A stretch of DNA of 64,000 bases. Source: Paracoccus stylophorae (lineage in GTDB: Bacteria > Pseudomonadota > Alphaproteobacteria > Rhodobacterales > Rhodobacteraceae). A model generated the notes under the pieces. It worked only from the letters and a program-made list of their open reading frames with translations, was not told the DNA's origin and made no database searches. Below are positions 1-10,139 of this stretch, piece after piece. A program made the position numbers and the translations under genes. Each line of letters begins with the position of its first letter. Positions within the stretch are counted from its first letter, which is position 1. The stretch covers positions 62,001-126,000 of the forward strand of contig NZ_CP067134.1 in the NCBI RefSeq assembly GCF_028553765.1, in the 5' to 3' direction.

Positions 1-665
1 TGATAGCCGGGGCGGAAGAAGAACCAAATCGGCACGCTCCAGATATGGACCAGCCGCGTGAAGGGGGTGATCAGGAACAGCGTCAGGCCCAGCACGATAT
101 GCAGCTTGAAGATCCAGGACACCTCCTCGATCATTCCGGGCGCGGTGGCGTCGAACAGGACGATCGCGTTGGCCCAGCCCATCAGCTGCACCATCTCGCT
201 GCCGTCAAGATGCTGGGCAGACCACCAGATCGTGCCGACGCCCAGCACCAATTGCAGCCACAACAGCACCAGCACCGCGATATCGCCGATGGAGGAACTG
301 CGCCGGATGCGCGGGTCGAACAGGCGCCGGTGCAGCAGCAGGGACGCGCCGACCAGTGCGGCCAGACCGGCCAGCCCGCCGATGGCCATGGCGGTCAGCT
401 GTTTCAGCATGTGGGGCACGCCGAACACCTCGAACACCCAGATCGGGGTCAACAGCCCGATGAAATGCCCCACGAAAAGGACCAGCACGCCCATGTGGAA
501 CAGGTTCGAGCCGATCATCATCTGACGCCGGCGCAGGAACTGGCTGGACTGCGACCGCCACGAATACTGATCGGCGTCGAAGCGCAGGATCGAACCGACG
601 ATCAGCACCGTGATGGCGAAATAGGGATACCAGCCGAAGGCCAGTTGGTTCAGAAATCCGCTCAT
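1..665 (-). CDS. narI: Respiratory nitrate reductase gamma subunit NarI (partial, 3' end off window)
   Basis: Membrane cytochrome b subunit that takes electrons from quinol and passes them to the NarH iron-sulfur clusters. The reading frame starts at the ATG ending at 665 and stays open to the left edge, about 221 residues. It shows hydrophobic segments separated by short basic loops, and the N-terminus (MSGFLNQLAFGWYPYF) is typical of NarI. The start lies 13 nt after the narJ stop, so it is the last gene of a narGHJI operon. The C-terminus, with the last haem-ligand histidine, is missing because of the window edge. Family identification is firm from sequence and context. Confidence 0.93.
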   Translation of the reverse strand, partial: MSGFLNQLAFGWYPYFAITVLIVGSILRFDADQYSWRSQSSQFLRRRQMMIGSNLFHMGVLVLFVGHFIGLLTPIWVFEVFGVPHMLKQLTAMAIGGLAGLAALVGASLLLHRRLFDPRIRRSSSIGDIAVLVLLWLQLVLGVGTIWWSAQHLDGSEMVQLMGWANAIVLFDATAPGMIEEVSWIFKLHIVLGLTLFLITPFTRLVHIWSVPIWFFFRPGY

Positions 666-678
666 TCTTTCCTCCTCC

Positions 679-1373
679 TCAGCTTCTGGTGCCGCGTGCT
701 GCGGTCATCGCCTTGCCCTTGGCGCGCAGGCGGGCGACGATTCCGGTCGGTCCCCCCATGTCGTGCGCGCCCGAGAAGGTGACCTCCTTCTCCTCCCATT
801 CCTCGTCGATCAGCGCCGGATCTTCCGACGGCACGTTCTTCTGCAATTCGTCCAGCGCGTCGCGGTCGGGCACGGCGTTCGCCAGCGCCAGGATCGCGCC
901 GAAGACGGCGGCATAATCCGAATCCCGGTCGCGCAGCCGCGCGTCCAGCGCGGCAAACACATGGGCGGGCTGGCCCAACGTCTCGCGCGCCTCGGGCGCG
1001 GGCAGGCAGGATGCGTATTCCAGGAAGATCGGAATGAAATCGGGCAATTCCTGCGAATCGAGCAGCAGCCCCGCCTCGATATATTGCTGGTTCAGGTCCA
1101 GCATGGCCTGTCCCCGCTCGCGGTTTTCGCCGTGAACATGTTCGAACAGGTGCAGCGACAAGGCGCGCGAGCGGTCGAACAGGTCGGTATAGCCGGCCTG
1201 CGCGTCGATCACCTCGTCGCGCTGCAACCGGTCGAGGATCGGCTCCAGCCCGTCCCGCGCCTGTCGGGGCAGCGCCGCTTCGCTATCCAGCGCCGCGCGA
1301 ATGTCGCCGATATGTGCGCGAAGTTCCGCGGACGGATAGCTTAGCAGCGCGGCGAGTGTGCGTAATGTCAGCC

Positions 1374-1377
<4 letters not shown>
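679..1377 (-). CDS. narJ: Nitrate reductase molybdenum cofactor assembly chaperone NarJ
   Basis: Cytoplasmic chaperone that helps insert the molybdenum cofactor into NarG before NarGH docks on NarI. The product is 232 aa, a usual NarJ length, with the family-like N-terminus MRLTLRTLAALLSYPS and an acidic helical body. I chose the ATG ending at 1377 because it overlaps the narH stop by 4 nt (ATGA), a sign of translational coupling. The longer upstream frame runs through narH and is a shadow. The charged tail after about residue 180 is less conserved in the family. Confidence 0.93.
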
Positions 1378-2896
<1,519 letters not shown>

Positions 2897-2900
<4 letters not shown>

Positions 2901-5900
2901 GCCTGTGCTCCTGTCGTGTCCTGCATGGGGGCGGATCGGCTTTCGTCGGCCGCGCCATCCTCGGCCGGGTCGTGCGAGGCCTTGTCGAACCAGTTGACCT
3001 TGCTCATCTTGCGCAGGATCACAATCTCGTCGCGGTTCGCGCCGACGGTGCCGTAATAGTTGAAGCCATAGGCAAGCTGCGCATAGCCGCCGATCATGTG
3101 GGTGGGCTTCATGTTGATCCGCGTGACCGAGTTGTGGATGCCGCCGCGCTGGCCGGTCATCTCCGAGCCCACCACGTTCACCAGCTTTTCCTGCGCGTGA
3201 TACATGATGCAGGAACCGGGCATGATCCGCTGGCTGACGATGGCCCGCGCCGTCAGCGCGCCGTTTATGTTGAACGCCTCGATCCAGTCATTGTCGACGA
3301 TCCCGGCTTCGCGGGCGTCGTCCTCGCTGATCCAGACGGCGGGACCGCCGCGGTTGAGGCTGAGCATGATGAGGTTCTCGGTATAGGTCGAGTGGATGCC
3401 CCATTTCTGGTGCGGCGTCAGGAAGTTCAGCTGGATTTCCTTGTTCCCGTTGGGCAGCTTGCCCAGTGCCGCGGCAACGCTGCGGGTGTCGATGGGCGGC
3501 TTCCACGTCACGAACGCCTCGCCGAATGCCCGCATCCAGTGATGATCCTGGTAAAGCTGCTGCCGTCCGGTCAGGGTCCGCCACGGGATCAGTTCGTGCA
3601 CGTTGGTCCAGCCGGCGTTATAGCAGACCTTTTCGCTTTCGATCCCGGACCAGGTCGGGCTGCTGACGATCTTGCGCGGCTGGCTGACGACGTCGCGGAA
3701 ACGGATCTTTTCCTCTTCCTTGCCCTCGGCCAGATGCGCATGGCTGCGCCCCGTCGCCTTCGACAGCGCCGCCCAGGCCTTCAGGGCCACCTCGCCGTTG
3801 GTTTCCGGCGCCAGCATCAGGATCGTTTCGCAGGCGTCGATATCGGCGTCGATCTTCGGGCGGCCCTTGGCCGGGCCGTCGGCGACGGTTCCGTTCAGCC
3901 GGCCCAGCAGGTCGACCTCATGCCCGGTGTCCCAGTTCAACCCCTTCGATCCGTTGCCCAGCTTTTCCAGCGCCGGCCCAAGCGAGGTGAAGCGGGCAAA
4001 GACCTCGGGATAGTTCCGCTCGACCAGGGCCACGCTTGGCATCGTCTTGCCGGGGACCGGTTCGCATTCGCCGCGACCCCAGTCCTGCGGCACGTAGGGC
4101 TGGGCAAGCTCGCCCGGGCTGTCGTGCTGGATCGGGGTCAGCACGACGTCATGTTCGACGCCCAGCACTTCGGGGGCGACCTCGGAAAACGCCTGCGCCA
4201 GACCGCGGAAGATGTTCCAGTCGCTGCGCGCCTCCCATGACGGGTCCACGGCGGCCGTCAGCGGGTGGATGAAGGGATGCATGTCCGTGGTGTTGAGATC
4301 GTGTTTCTCGTACCAGGTCGCGGTCGGCAGCACGATGTCGGAATAGAGGCTGGTGGTGGACATGCGGAAATCGATGTTCACCATCAGGTCAAGCTTTCCG
4401 ACCGGCGCCTTGTCGTGCCAGACGACCTCGTCGGGGCGCACCAGCCCCTCGGCCGTGTCGGTGCCGATCACGCCATGCATCGAGCCGATGAAATGCTTGA
4501 GGAAATATTCGTGGCCCTTGCCGCTGGCCCCCAGCACGTTCGAGCGCCAGAAGAACATGTTGCGCGGCCAGTTCCGGGGATGGTCGGGATCGGCATTCGC
4601 AAAGCTCAGCTCTTTCGATTTCAGCTTCGCGGCCACGGCCTCGCCGGCATTGCCGCCTTCCTTGGCCAGCTCCGCACCGACCGTCAGCGGGTTCTGGTGC
4701 AGCTGCGGCGCCGAGGGCAGCCAGCCCATCCGTTCGGCGCGCACGTTGTAGTCGATCATCGCGCCGGACCAGTCGCCTTCGGGTGCGGTGGGCGACAGAA
4801 GCTCGGACACCTTCATCGATTCGTATCGCCACTGATCGCTGTGGGCATAGAAGAAGCTGGTGCCGTTCATCTGCCGCGGCGGCCGCGTCCAGTCCAGCGC
4901 GAAGGCCAGGGGCAGCCAGCCGGTCTGCGGGCGCAGCTTTTCCTGGCCCACGTAATGCGCCCAGCCACCGCCCGACTTGCCGATGCAGCCGCACATCACC
5001 AGAAGCTGGATGATGCCGCGATAGCTCATGTCCATGTGATACCAGTGGTTCAGCCCGGCCCCCAGGATCACCATCGACCGGCCCTGCGTGGTTTCCGCGT
5101 TCTGGGCGAATTCACGCGCGATCTGGATGATCGCATCACGCTTGACCCCCGTCACCTTCTCGGCCCAGGCAGGGGTGAACGGCACATCGTCGTTGTAATC
5201 CGTGGCGACGTTCTCGCCGCCAAAGCCCCGGTCCAGCCCGTAATTGGCGCAATAAAGGTCGAACACCGTCGCCACCTTGACCCGGCCGCCATCCCTGGTC
5301 GCGATCTCGCGCACGGGAATGTTGCGGGTCAGGACCTGTTCGTGGGCGGTCGCGGTCCAGTCATGCGCGGCCGTTCCGCCGAAATAGGGGAATCCGACCG
5401 GCTCGATGGCGTCGTGACGGTCGGCCAGCGTCAGCGTCAGCCGGATGTCGCGGCCCTGGCCGTCCTTTTCCTCCAGGTTCCACTTGCCCGATTCGCCCCA
5501 GCGATAGCCCGAGGACCCAAGGGGCGCGACCAGTTCACCGCTGTTCTCGTCGATGCCGACCGCCTTCCAGTCGGGGTTGTTGGTCTCGCCCAACGCATCG
5601 GGCAGATCGGCGGCGCGCAGCATCCGGTCGGGCACAAGCTGTCCGTTTCGTTCGCTCAGCGTCACAAGCAGCGGGAAATCGGAATATTTGCGCGTATAGT
5701 CGGTGAAATATTCCGACTTCCGGTCAAGATAGAACTCGCGCAGCGCGACATGGCCCAGCGCCAGCGCCAGGGCCGCATCGGTGCCCTGCTTCGGATGCAG
5801 CCAGATATCGGCGAATTTGGCCGCCTCGTTATAATCGGGCGCGATCACCGCCGATTTCGCGCCGCGATAGCGCACCTCGGAATAGAAATGCGCATCGGGC

Positions 5901-6682
5901 GCCCGCGTCATCGGGACGTTCGACCCCCAGACCAGCAGAAAGCCGGCATTGTACCAGTCGGCCGATTCCGGCACGTCCGTCTGTTCGCCCCAGGTCTGCG
6001 GACTGGACGGCGGCAGGTCGCAATACCAGTCATAGAAGCTGAGGATCGTCCCGCCCAACAGGCTGAGATAGCGGCTGCCGGCGGCGTAGGAGATCATCGA
6101 CATCGCCGGAATGGGCGAGAAGCCCGCCACCCGGTCGGGGCCGTATTCGCGCACCGTATAGGCGTTAGCGGCGGCGATCATCTCGTTGATCTCGTCCCAG
6201 CTGACGCGCACAAAGCCGCCGCGCCCGCGTTTCGACACCCAGTCGCGACGCTTGTCGGCATCCTCGACGATCGAGCGCCATGCCGCGACCGGGCTCATCT
6301 GGGCCCGCGCCGCGCGCCAGTGGCGGATCAGCCGGGCGCGCGCCAGCGGATATTTCACCCGCGTCCCGGAATAGAGATACCAGGAATAGCTGGCCCCGCG
6401 CGGGCAGCCGCGCGGTTCGTGGTTGGGCAGGTCCGGGCGGGTGCGCGGATAGTCGGTCTGCTGCGTTTCCCATGTCACGATGCCGCCCTTGACATAGATC
6501 TTCCAGGAACAGGACCCGGTGCAGTTCACGCCGTGGGTCGAACGCACGATCTTGTCGGCCGCCCAACGCTTGCGATAGGCGTCCTCCCATGCGCGGCTTT
6601 CGTTCGTGGTGATGCCGTGACCTTCGGAATATTTTTCACGCTTGGCGCGGAAGAAGGTCAGGCGGTCGACGAAATGGCTCAT
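2897..6682 (-). CDS. narG: Respiratory nitrate reductase alpha subunit NarG
   Basis: Catalytic subunit that reduces nitrate to nitrite at a bis-MGD molybdenum centre on the cytoplasmic side. The product is 1261 aa, normal for NarG. The FS0 cluster ligands are visible as H50-x3-C54-x3-C58, with His replacing the usual first Cys as in known NarG. The YDWYCDLPP stretch that supplies the Mo-ligand Asp is present. I chose the ATG ending at 6682 because it gives MSHFVDRLTFF and is preceded by a purine-rich GGAAGGAAGAGG ribosome site; the frame opens further upstream but that part is not NarG-like. It is the first gene of narGHJI; no narK lies directly upstream. Confidence 0.97.
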
Positions 6683-6966
6683 GGGTGGATACCTCTTCCT
6701 TCCAGATGGGTCGTTGCCGGATGGGCCGGCGATGCGGCAGCCCCGGTCATCCAAGATGTCGTGCAGGCGGGAAAACGGGCGGCGGGGCGCGCGCACCATG
6801 AAGAAAAGGCGATCCGCGAAGCTTCGCCCGATGCGGGCCATGGCGTCGTGTGCGTCACGCTGGCGTCCCCCTTGTTCCGGGCCGATGACGCGGCGAGGTC
6901 GGTGGACCTCATCCTGCGTCGTGGCCGGGTATGGACACAGCTTTATCAGGACGCGGCCACCGTTCC
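6683..6966 (-). other. Long upstream leader of narG without a recognisable gene
   Basis: The 284 nt between the narG start and the FNR-type box hold no convincing gene. The open frames here are extensions or shadows of narG. The stretch most likely carries the narG core promoter and a 5' leader. I could not pick out a clear -10 element by eye. The rest of the gap, 6981-7104, separates the box from the stop codon of the regulator gene upstream and shows no clear terminator. Confidence 0.4.
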
Positions 6967-6980
6967 TTGACTTAGATCAA
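6967..6980 (-). promoter_or_regulatory. FNR/Nnr-type box upstream of narG
   Basis: The 14-mer TTGACTTAGATCAA matches the FNR/Crp-family consensus TTGAT-N4-ATCAA with one mismatch (C for T at position 5). FNR-like regulators activate nar operons under low oxygen in denitrifying Paracoccus relatives. The box is 285 nt upstream of the narG ATG, farther than usual, which implies a long untranslated leader. Assignment to FnrP, NarR or Nnr cannot be made from sequence alone. Confidence 0.7.
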
Positions 6981-7104
6981 GGATGGCCGCGTGCACCCGA
7001 TGATTCGCGCGCAATCGGAAGGACGTGCATCGCCGCCGGTCAGGACGCTGACTTTCTTCGGGTTTTCGGTGGTGTCAGCCCCGTCGCGCCGGGGAATCGC
7101 GCCT

Positions 7105-8682
7105 CTAGATCAGCCCGGATCGCGTGATCCCCAGCAGTTTCCCCTCGCGCAGCGAATCGACCGGATAGCTGGGGCTGGCCATCAACTCCAGCGTGAAATC
7201 GGGTTCCAGCTTTTTCAGCGATTGCAGCGCCTGTTGCGCGCCGGCCTGATCGTTCAGGTGAAAGCGCAGGGCCGACAGGAACCGCAGCGCGGGCCGGTTG
7301 TCGGGCGCGTGCTGATGCACCGCCTCAAGATGGCGCAGCGCGTTCGTGTAATCCCCGCGCTGCAACGAGGCCAGCCCGATTTCCATGTGCCAGTTCGCCG
7401 GGTTCAGGTTGGAATACGCGCTTTGCAGACCCGCCTGCGCCTCGGCCGCGGCCTGATCGAACCGGCGGATGCGCGACAGCGACCGCGAATAGGCCAGCCG
7501 CGCCATCGGGTTCTGCGGGTCCAGCTGCACCGCGCGGCTGGCGAATTCGAAGGCCAGTTCGCTGTGACGCTTGTTGATGTCGACATGCGGGTGCGCCAAA
7601 TAGGATTCGACGAACGAGCTGACCGCGAACGCCGTCGCGTTCAGCGGCCCCTGATCCCGCGCCTGCGCCGACAGATCGGCGGCCTCGGCCAGCGTGCCCA
7701 GCGGATCGTCGGTCAGCCTTTCGAATGTCAGCGTGCTGCGCAGCCACGCCCGCAGCGACAGCACCACCGCCGGGTTGATCCGCTCTCCGACATTGGCAAG
7801 CGTCCGGTCCGCCCGCAGCAGCCGGTCCTTGGTAAAGCTGAAAATGTCCGAGAACGAGATGCTGAGAACCGCGTCATAGGTCGCGGCGGCATCCATCACC
7901 CGCACCACCGCCAGACACACATTCGCCGCGAATTCGTGCATCTTGGCGGTCACGTCCCGCATCTGCCACTGAAAGCGGCGCGAGAACATGATCCGCCCGC
8001 TGGGCTGATGGGTGATCTTCACGACCAGATCGAAATCGTCGTCGCTGCGGCTGGCAAGGGATTCGACGATCAGCGCCGATCCCGCGGCCTGGCTGCGATC
8101 CGTCACCACCTCGACCGGCAGCAGATCGGCGACGCGGCCCAAAGCCTCGGACATGATCATCTCGGCCATGACCGCCGCGCCCTCGTCCACGCCGGCGGCG
8201 GGCCGGGCGACGATGGTCGGAAAACGGTCGTCGGGTCCGGGCGCGGAGGACACGACCGGGGCGTGGGCCGCCATGTGCTGACGGACATCGCGGATCCAGT
8301 CCTCGAATTCGGGGTCGTCGATATCCAGATCGGACGCGAATTCGGGAACCTGCCCGTCCAGCGACAGTCTTGCGGTCAGGTCCAGCGCAAGCATGTCGCC
8401 ATCCAGCCCGACCCAGCCCGGTCCCGTCGTCAGGGTGTCGCGATATTTGCCCAGGGCGAGACGAATCTCGCGCAGCACCTGACGCAGGCTGGCATTGCCG
8501 TGTTCGGGGTCGCGGTCGCTGAACAGCAGATCCTGCAACCGGGACCGGGTGACGCGCATGCCGTGGGATGCGCCGATGATGGCCAGCGCCCCGCGCGCCT
8601 TCATGCCGCGCGGATTCAGGTTTTCGCCGTCGGGGCCGACCATTTCGACCGGCCCCATCAGCCGAAGTGTCAGCCTTGGCAT
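7105..8682 (-). CDS. SARP-like winged-helix transcriptional regulator with C-terminal TPR-like repeats
   Basis: A 525-aa protein. The first ~100 residues resemble the OmpR/SARP winged helix of transcriptional activators, with the pattern RLQDLLFSDRDPEHGNASLRQ around residues 45-70. The middle part is family-unassigned, and from about residue 330 helical repeats look TPR-like (for example NPANWHMEIGLASLQRGDY). No receiver domain or signal peptide is seen. The start is the ATG ending at 8682, preceded by a G-rich GGGTGGGGGG stretch. It faces the haloperoxidase-subtilase operon across 96 bp, so it is the obvious candidate to control that operon. Its target and inducer are unknown. Confidence 0.75.
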   Translation of the reverse strand: MPRLTLRLMGPVEMVGPDGENLNPRGMKARGALAIIGASHGMRVTRSRLQDLLFSDRDPEHGNASLRQVLREIRLALGKYRDTLTTGPGWVGLDGDMLALDLTARLSLDGQVPEFASDLDIDDPEFEDWIRDVRQHMAAHAPVVSSAPGPDDRFPTIVARPAAGVDEGAAVMAEMIMSEALGRVADLLPVEVVTDRSQAAGSALIVESLASRSDDDFDLVVKITHQPSGRIMFSRRFQWQMRDVTAKMHEFAANVCLAVVRVMDAAATYDAVLSISFSDIFSFTKDRLLRADRTLANVGERINPAVVLSLRAWLRSTLTFERLTDDPLGTLAEAADLSAQARDQGPLNATAFAVSSFVESYLAHPHVDINKRHSELAFEFASRAVQLDPQNPMARLAYSRSLSRIRRFDQAAAEAQAGLQSAYSNLNPANWHMEIGLASLQRGDYTNALRHLEAVHQHAPDNRPALRFLSALRFHLNDQAGAQQALQSLKKLEPDFTLELMASPSYPVDSLREGKLLGITRSGLI

Positions 8683-8778
8683 CCCCCCACCCGAGACGAA
8701 GAAGGTTAATGGTATGTTTTGGCGCGATTTTACCGTAAACTGACAAAACCGTTGGCCAGACAGACAGGAAAACACATT
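8683..8778. promoter_or_regulatory. Divergent promoter region of the regulator and the NAN-repeat operon
   Basis: This 96-bp gap must hold both promoters. It is more AT-rich than its surroundings. The pentamer ACCGT occurs twice in direct orientation at 8732-8736 and 8748-8752, 16 bp apart. SARP proteins usually bind direct repeats, so this is a possible operator, but a 5-bp repeat is weak evidence. A ribosome site (CAGGAAA) sits 8 nt before the ATG at 8779. Confidence 0.4.
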
Positions 8779-9924
8779 ATGTCTATCCTTAACGCTAACA
8801 ACGCCAACAATGCAAATAATGCCAACAACGCCAATAATGCGAATAACGCCAATAATGCAAATGCCATCGGAAATGGCGGCCCCTCGCCGCTGCTGACCGC
8901 GGCCCTGATGCGCAGCCGGGACGCCATCGCCGGGGCCGAGCTGATCACGCCTGCCTCTGGCGAACCCTCGGCGCTGGACATGGCGCAGCGGTTGCGGCGG
9001 CTGGCGGGCGATGATCGCGCGGCGGTGCTGACCGGCGAATTGCTGGAGGATCTGTCGTTCGAGTTTGCACCTGACGACCCGGACCAGACGACCACGCGCA
9101 TGGTGACGGTGCTGCGCCGGGCGGCGGGGGGCGACGCGCGGAACGCAAGCTATACGCCGCTGGTGGCGATCACCCGGCCCGGCCTCGACGATTTCCGCAA
9201 TGCGGTGCAGATCGTCGCCAACTATGCCGAGTTGCGGGCCGACCGGCTGGCCGAGATCCAGACCCAGACACAGGTTCTGGTGCCGTTCTTCGCCAGCATC
9301 CTGCCGATCGAGCCGGGCCGGTCGGACAACATCCTTGAAATGCTGGCGATGGCGCAGGACATGGCGACCTTCGTGGTGATGCGCGTCAAGCTGGCGCTTG
9401 GATGCCCGCGCGTGACGCAGTTCAGCGACCGCATCCAGCCGATGATCGCCTGCCCCACCCACGCCACGCTGCCCAGCGGCCATGCGACGCAGGCGTTCAC
9501 ATTGGCCACCGTTCTCAGTCTGTTGCAGGACCCCGGCGCAGAGGTTGCCGCAGACAGCCAGCTTTACCGGCTGGCCTGCCGGATCGCGATCAACCGCACC
9601 GTCGCCGGCGTGCATTTCCCCGCCGACAGCGCGGCCGGCGCGATCCTGGGCATCCAGCTGGGCCGGTATCTGGCCGCGCGCGCTTATGCGCCGGACGCGG
9701 ACGGGCAGGTCGGATCGGCCAGCTTCGACGGCACCGAATTCAAGGATGGCGACCGCGCGCAGGATTTCCATTACGACATCCTGAACCGGATGCTGGACCC
9801 CGATCACCCCCAGCACGTGCCCTCGGCCAGCTTTCCCGACGACGCCAGCGGCGCGCGGCCCGCGCCGATGTGGCGCTCGGTCTGCGCGGCGGCGCTTGGG
9901 GAATGGCAGAACAGGTGGAGCTGA
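8779..9924 (+). CDS. Vanadium haloperoxidase/PAP2-fold protein with N-terminal Asn-Ala-Asn repeat
   Basis: A 381-aa protein. Residues 5-28 are eight perfect Asn-Ala-Asn units. The rest matches the vanadium haloperoxidase/PAP2 acid phosphatase fold: K204-x6-R211, then P232-S-G-H235, then R273-x5-H279-x3-D283. These are the anion-binding Lys/Arg and the catalytic His residues of the family. It may therefore bind vanadate (haloperoxidase) or phosphate (phosphatase); the sequence does not decide which. No signal peptide is visible, so it appears cytoplasmic, unlike many relatives. Its stop overlaps the start of the next gene (TGATG). The start at 8779 has a good ribosome site; the upstream in-frame extension is not needed. 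Confidence 0.8.
   Translation: MSILNANNANNANNANNANNANNANNANAIGNGGPSPLLTAALMRSRDAIAGAELITPASGEPSALDMAQRLRRLAGDDRAAVLTGELLEDLSFEFAPDDPDQTTTRMVTVLRRAAGGDARNASYTPLVAITRPGLDDFRNAVQIVANYAELRADRLAEIQTQTQVLVPFFASILPIEPGRSDNILEMLAMAQDMATFVVMRVKLALGCPRVTQFSDRIQPMIACPTHATLPSGHATQAFTLATVLSLLQDPGAEVAADSQLYRLACRIAINRTVAGVHFPADSAAGAILGIQLGRYLAARAYAPDADGQVGSASFDGTEFKDGDRAQDFHYDILNRMLDPDHPQHVPSASFPDDASGARPAPMWRSVCAAALGEWQNRWS
8791..8862 (+). repeat. Eight tandem 9-bp units encoding Asn-Ala-Asn
   Basis: Eight consecutive 9-mers of the form AAY-GCN-AAY. Third positions vary between units (AAC/AAT, GCT/GCC/GCA/GCG) while the peptide is invariant. This suggests the amino-acid repeat is held by selection, or is old, rather than being a recent slippage product. 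It lies at codons 5-28 of the haloperoxidase-like gene. Confidence 0.95.
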
Positions 9925-10139
9925 TGGTTGAATGGAACCCGACGCGGCAGGATCGTCCGGCGACACGGTGGACCCCGCCGCTAAACGCCTACGAAAGCGA
10001 TTTGCCCGGCGTCTCGGCCTATCTGCATTACTGGCTGGACTTGCGGCATGCGCGAAACGAGGCTGCCGCCGACACCGAACCCGCCGCGGAGATGCGACAG
10101 GCGCTGAACCGGCTGGTCAGGCAGGGCTTTGGCCCATGA
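9924..10139 (+). CDS. Small orphan protein (71 aa) between the PAP2-fold gene and the subtilase gene
   Basis: I do not recognise this protein. It is 71 aa, rich in Arg, Trp and Pro near the N-terminus (VEWNPTRQDRPATRW) and helical in the second half. It has no signal peptide, membrane segment or cysteines. Its ATG overlaps the previous stop (TGATG) with a GGTGGAG ribosome site, and its stop overlaps the next start (ATGA). This tight coupling on both sides argues that it is real and made together with its neighbours, perhaps as an adaptor or an inhibitor of the protease; that role is a guess. Confidence 0.75.
   Translation: MVEWNPTRQDRPATRWTPPLNAYESDLPGVSAYLHYWLDLRHARNEAAADTEPAAEMRQALNRLVRQGFGP

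Noticed and set aside
6683..6841. N-terminal extension of narG
   Set aside because: The extra 53 residues do not match NarG, and a good ribosome site lies just before the inner ATG.
4265..6970. Open frame of 901 aa on the plus strand across narG
   Set aside because: It is antisense to narG, whose cofactor ligands are intact. High GC content keeps antisense frames open. The composition is Arg/Gly/His-rich and matches no family.
8791..8862. Tandem repeat considered as a CRISPR array
   Set aside because: The units are 9 bp without spacers and encode an in-frame Asn-Ala-Asn peptide, so this is a coding repeat.
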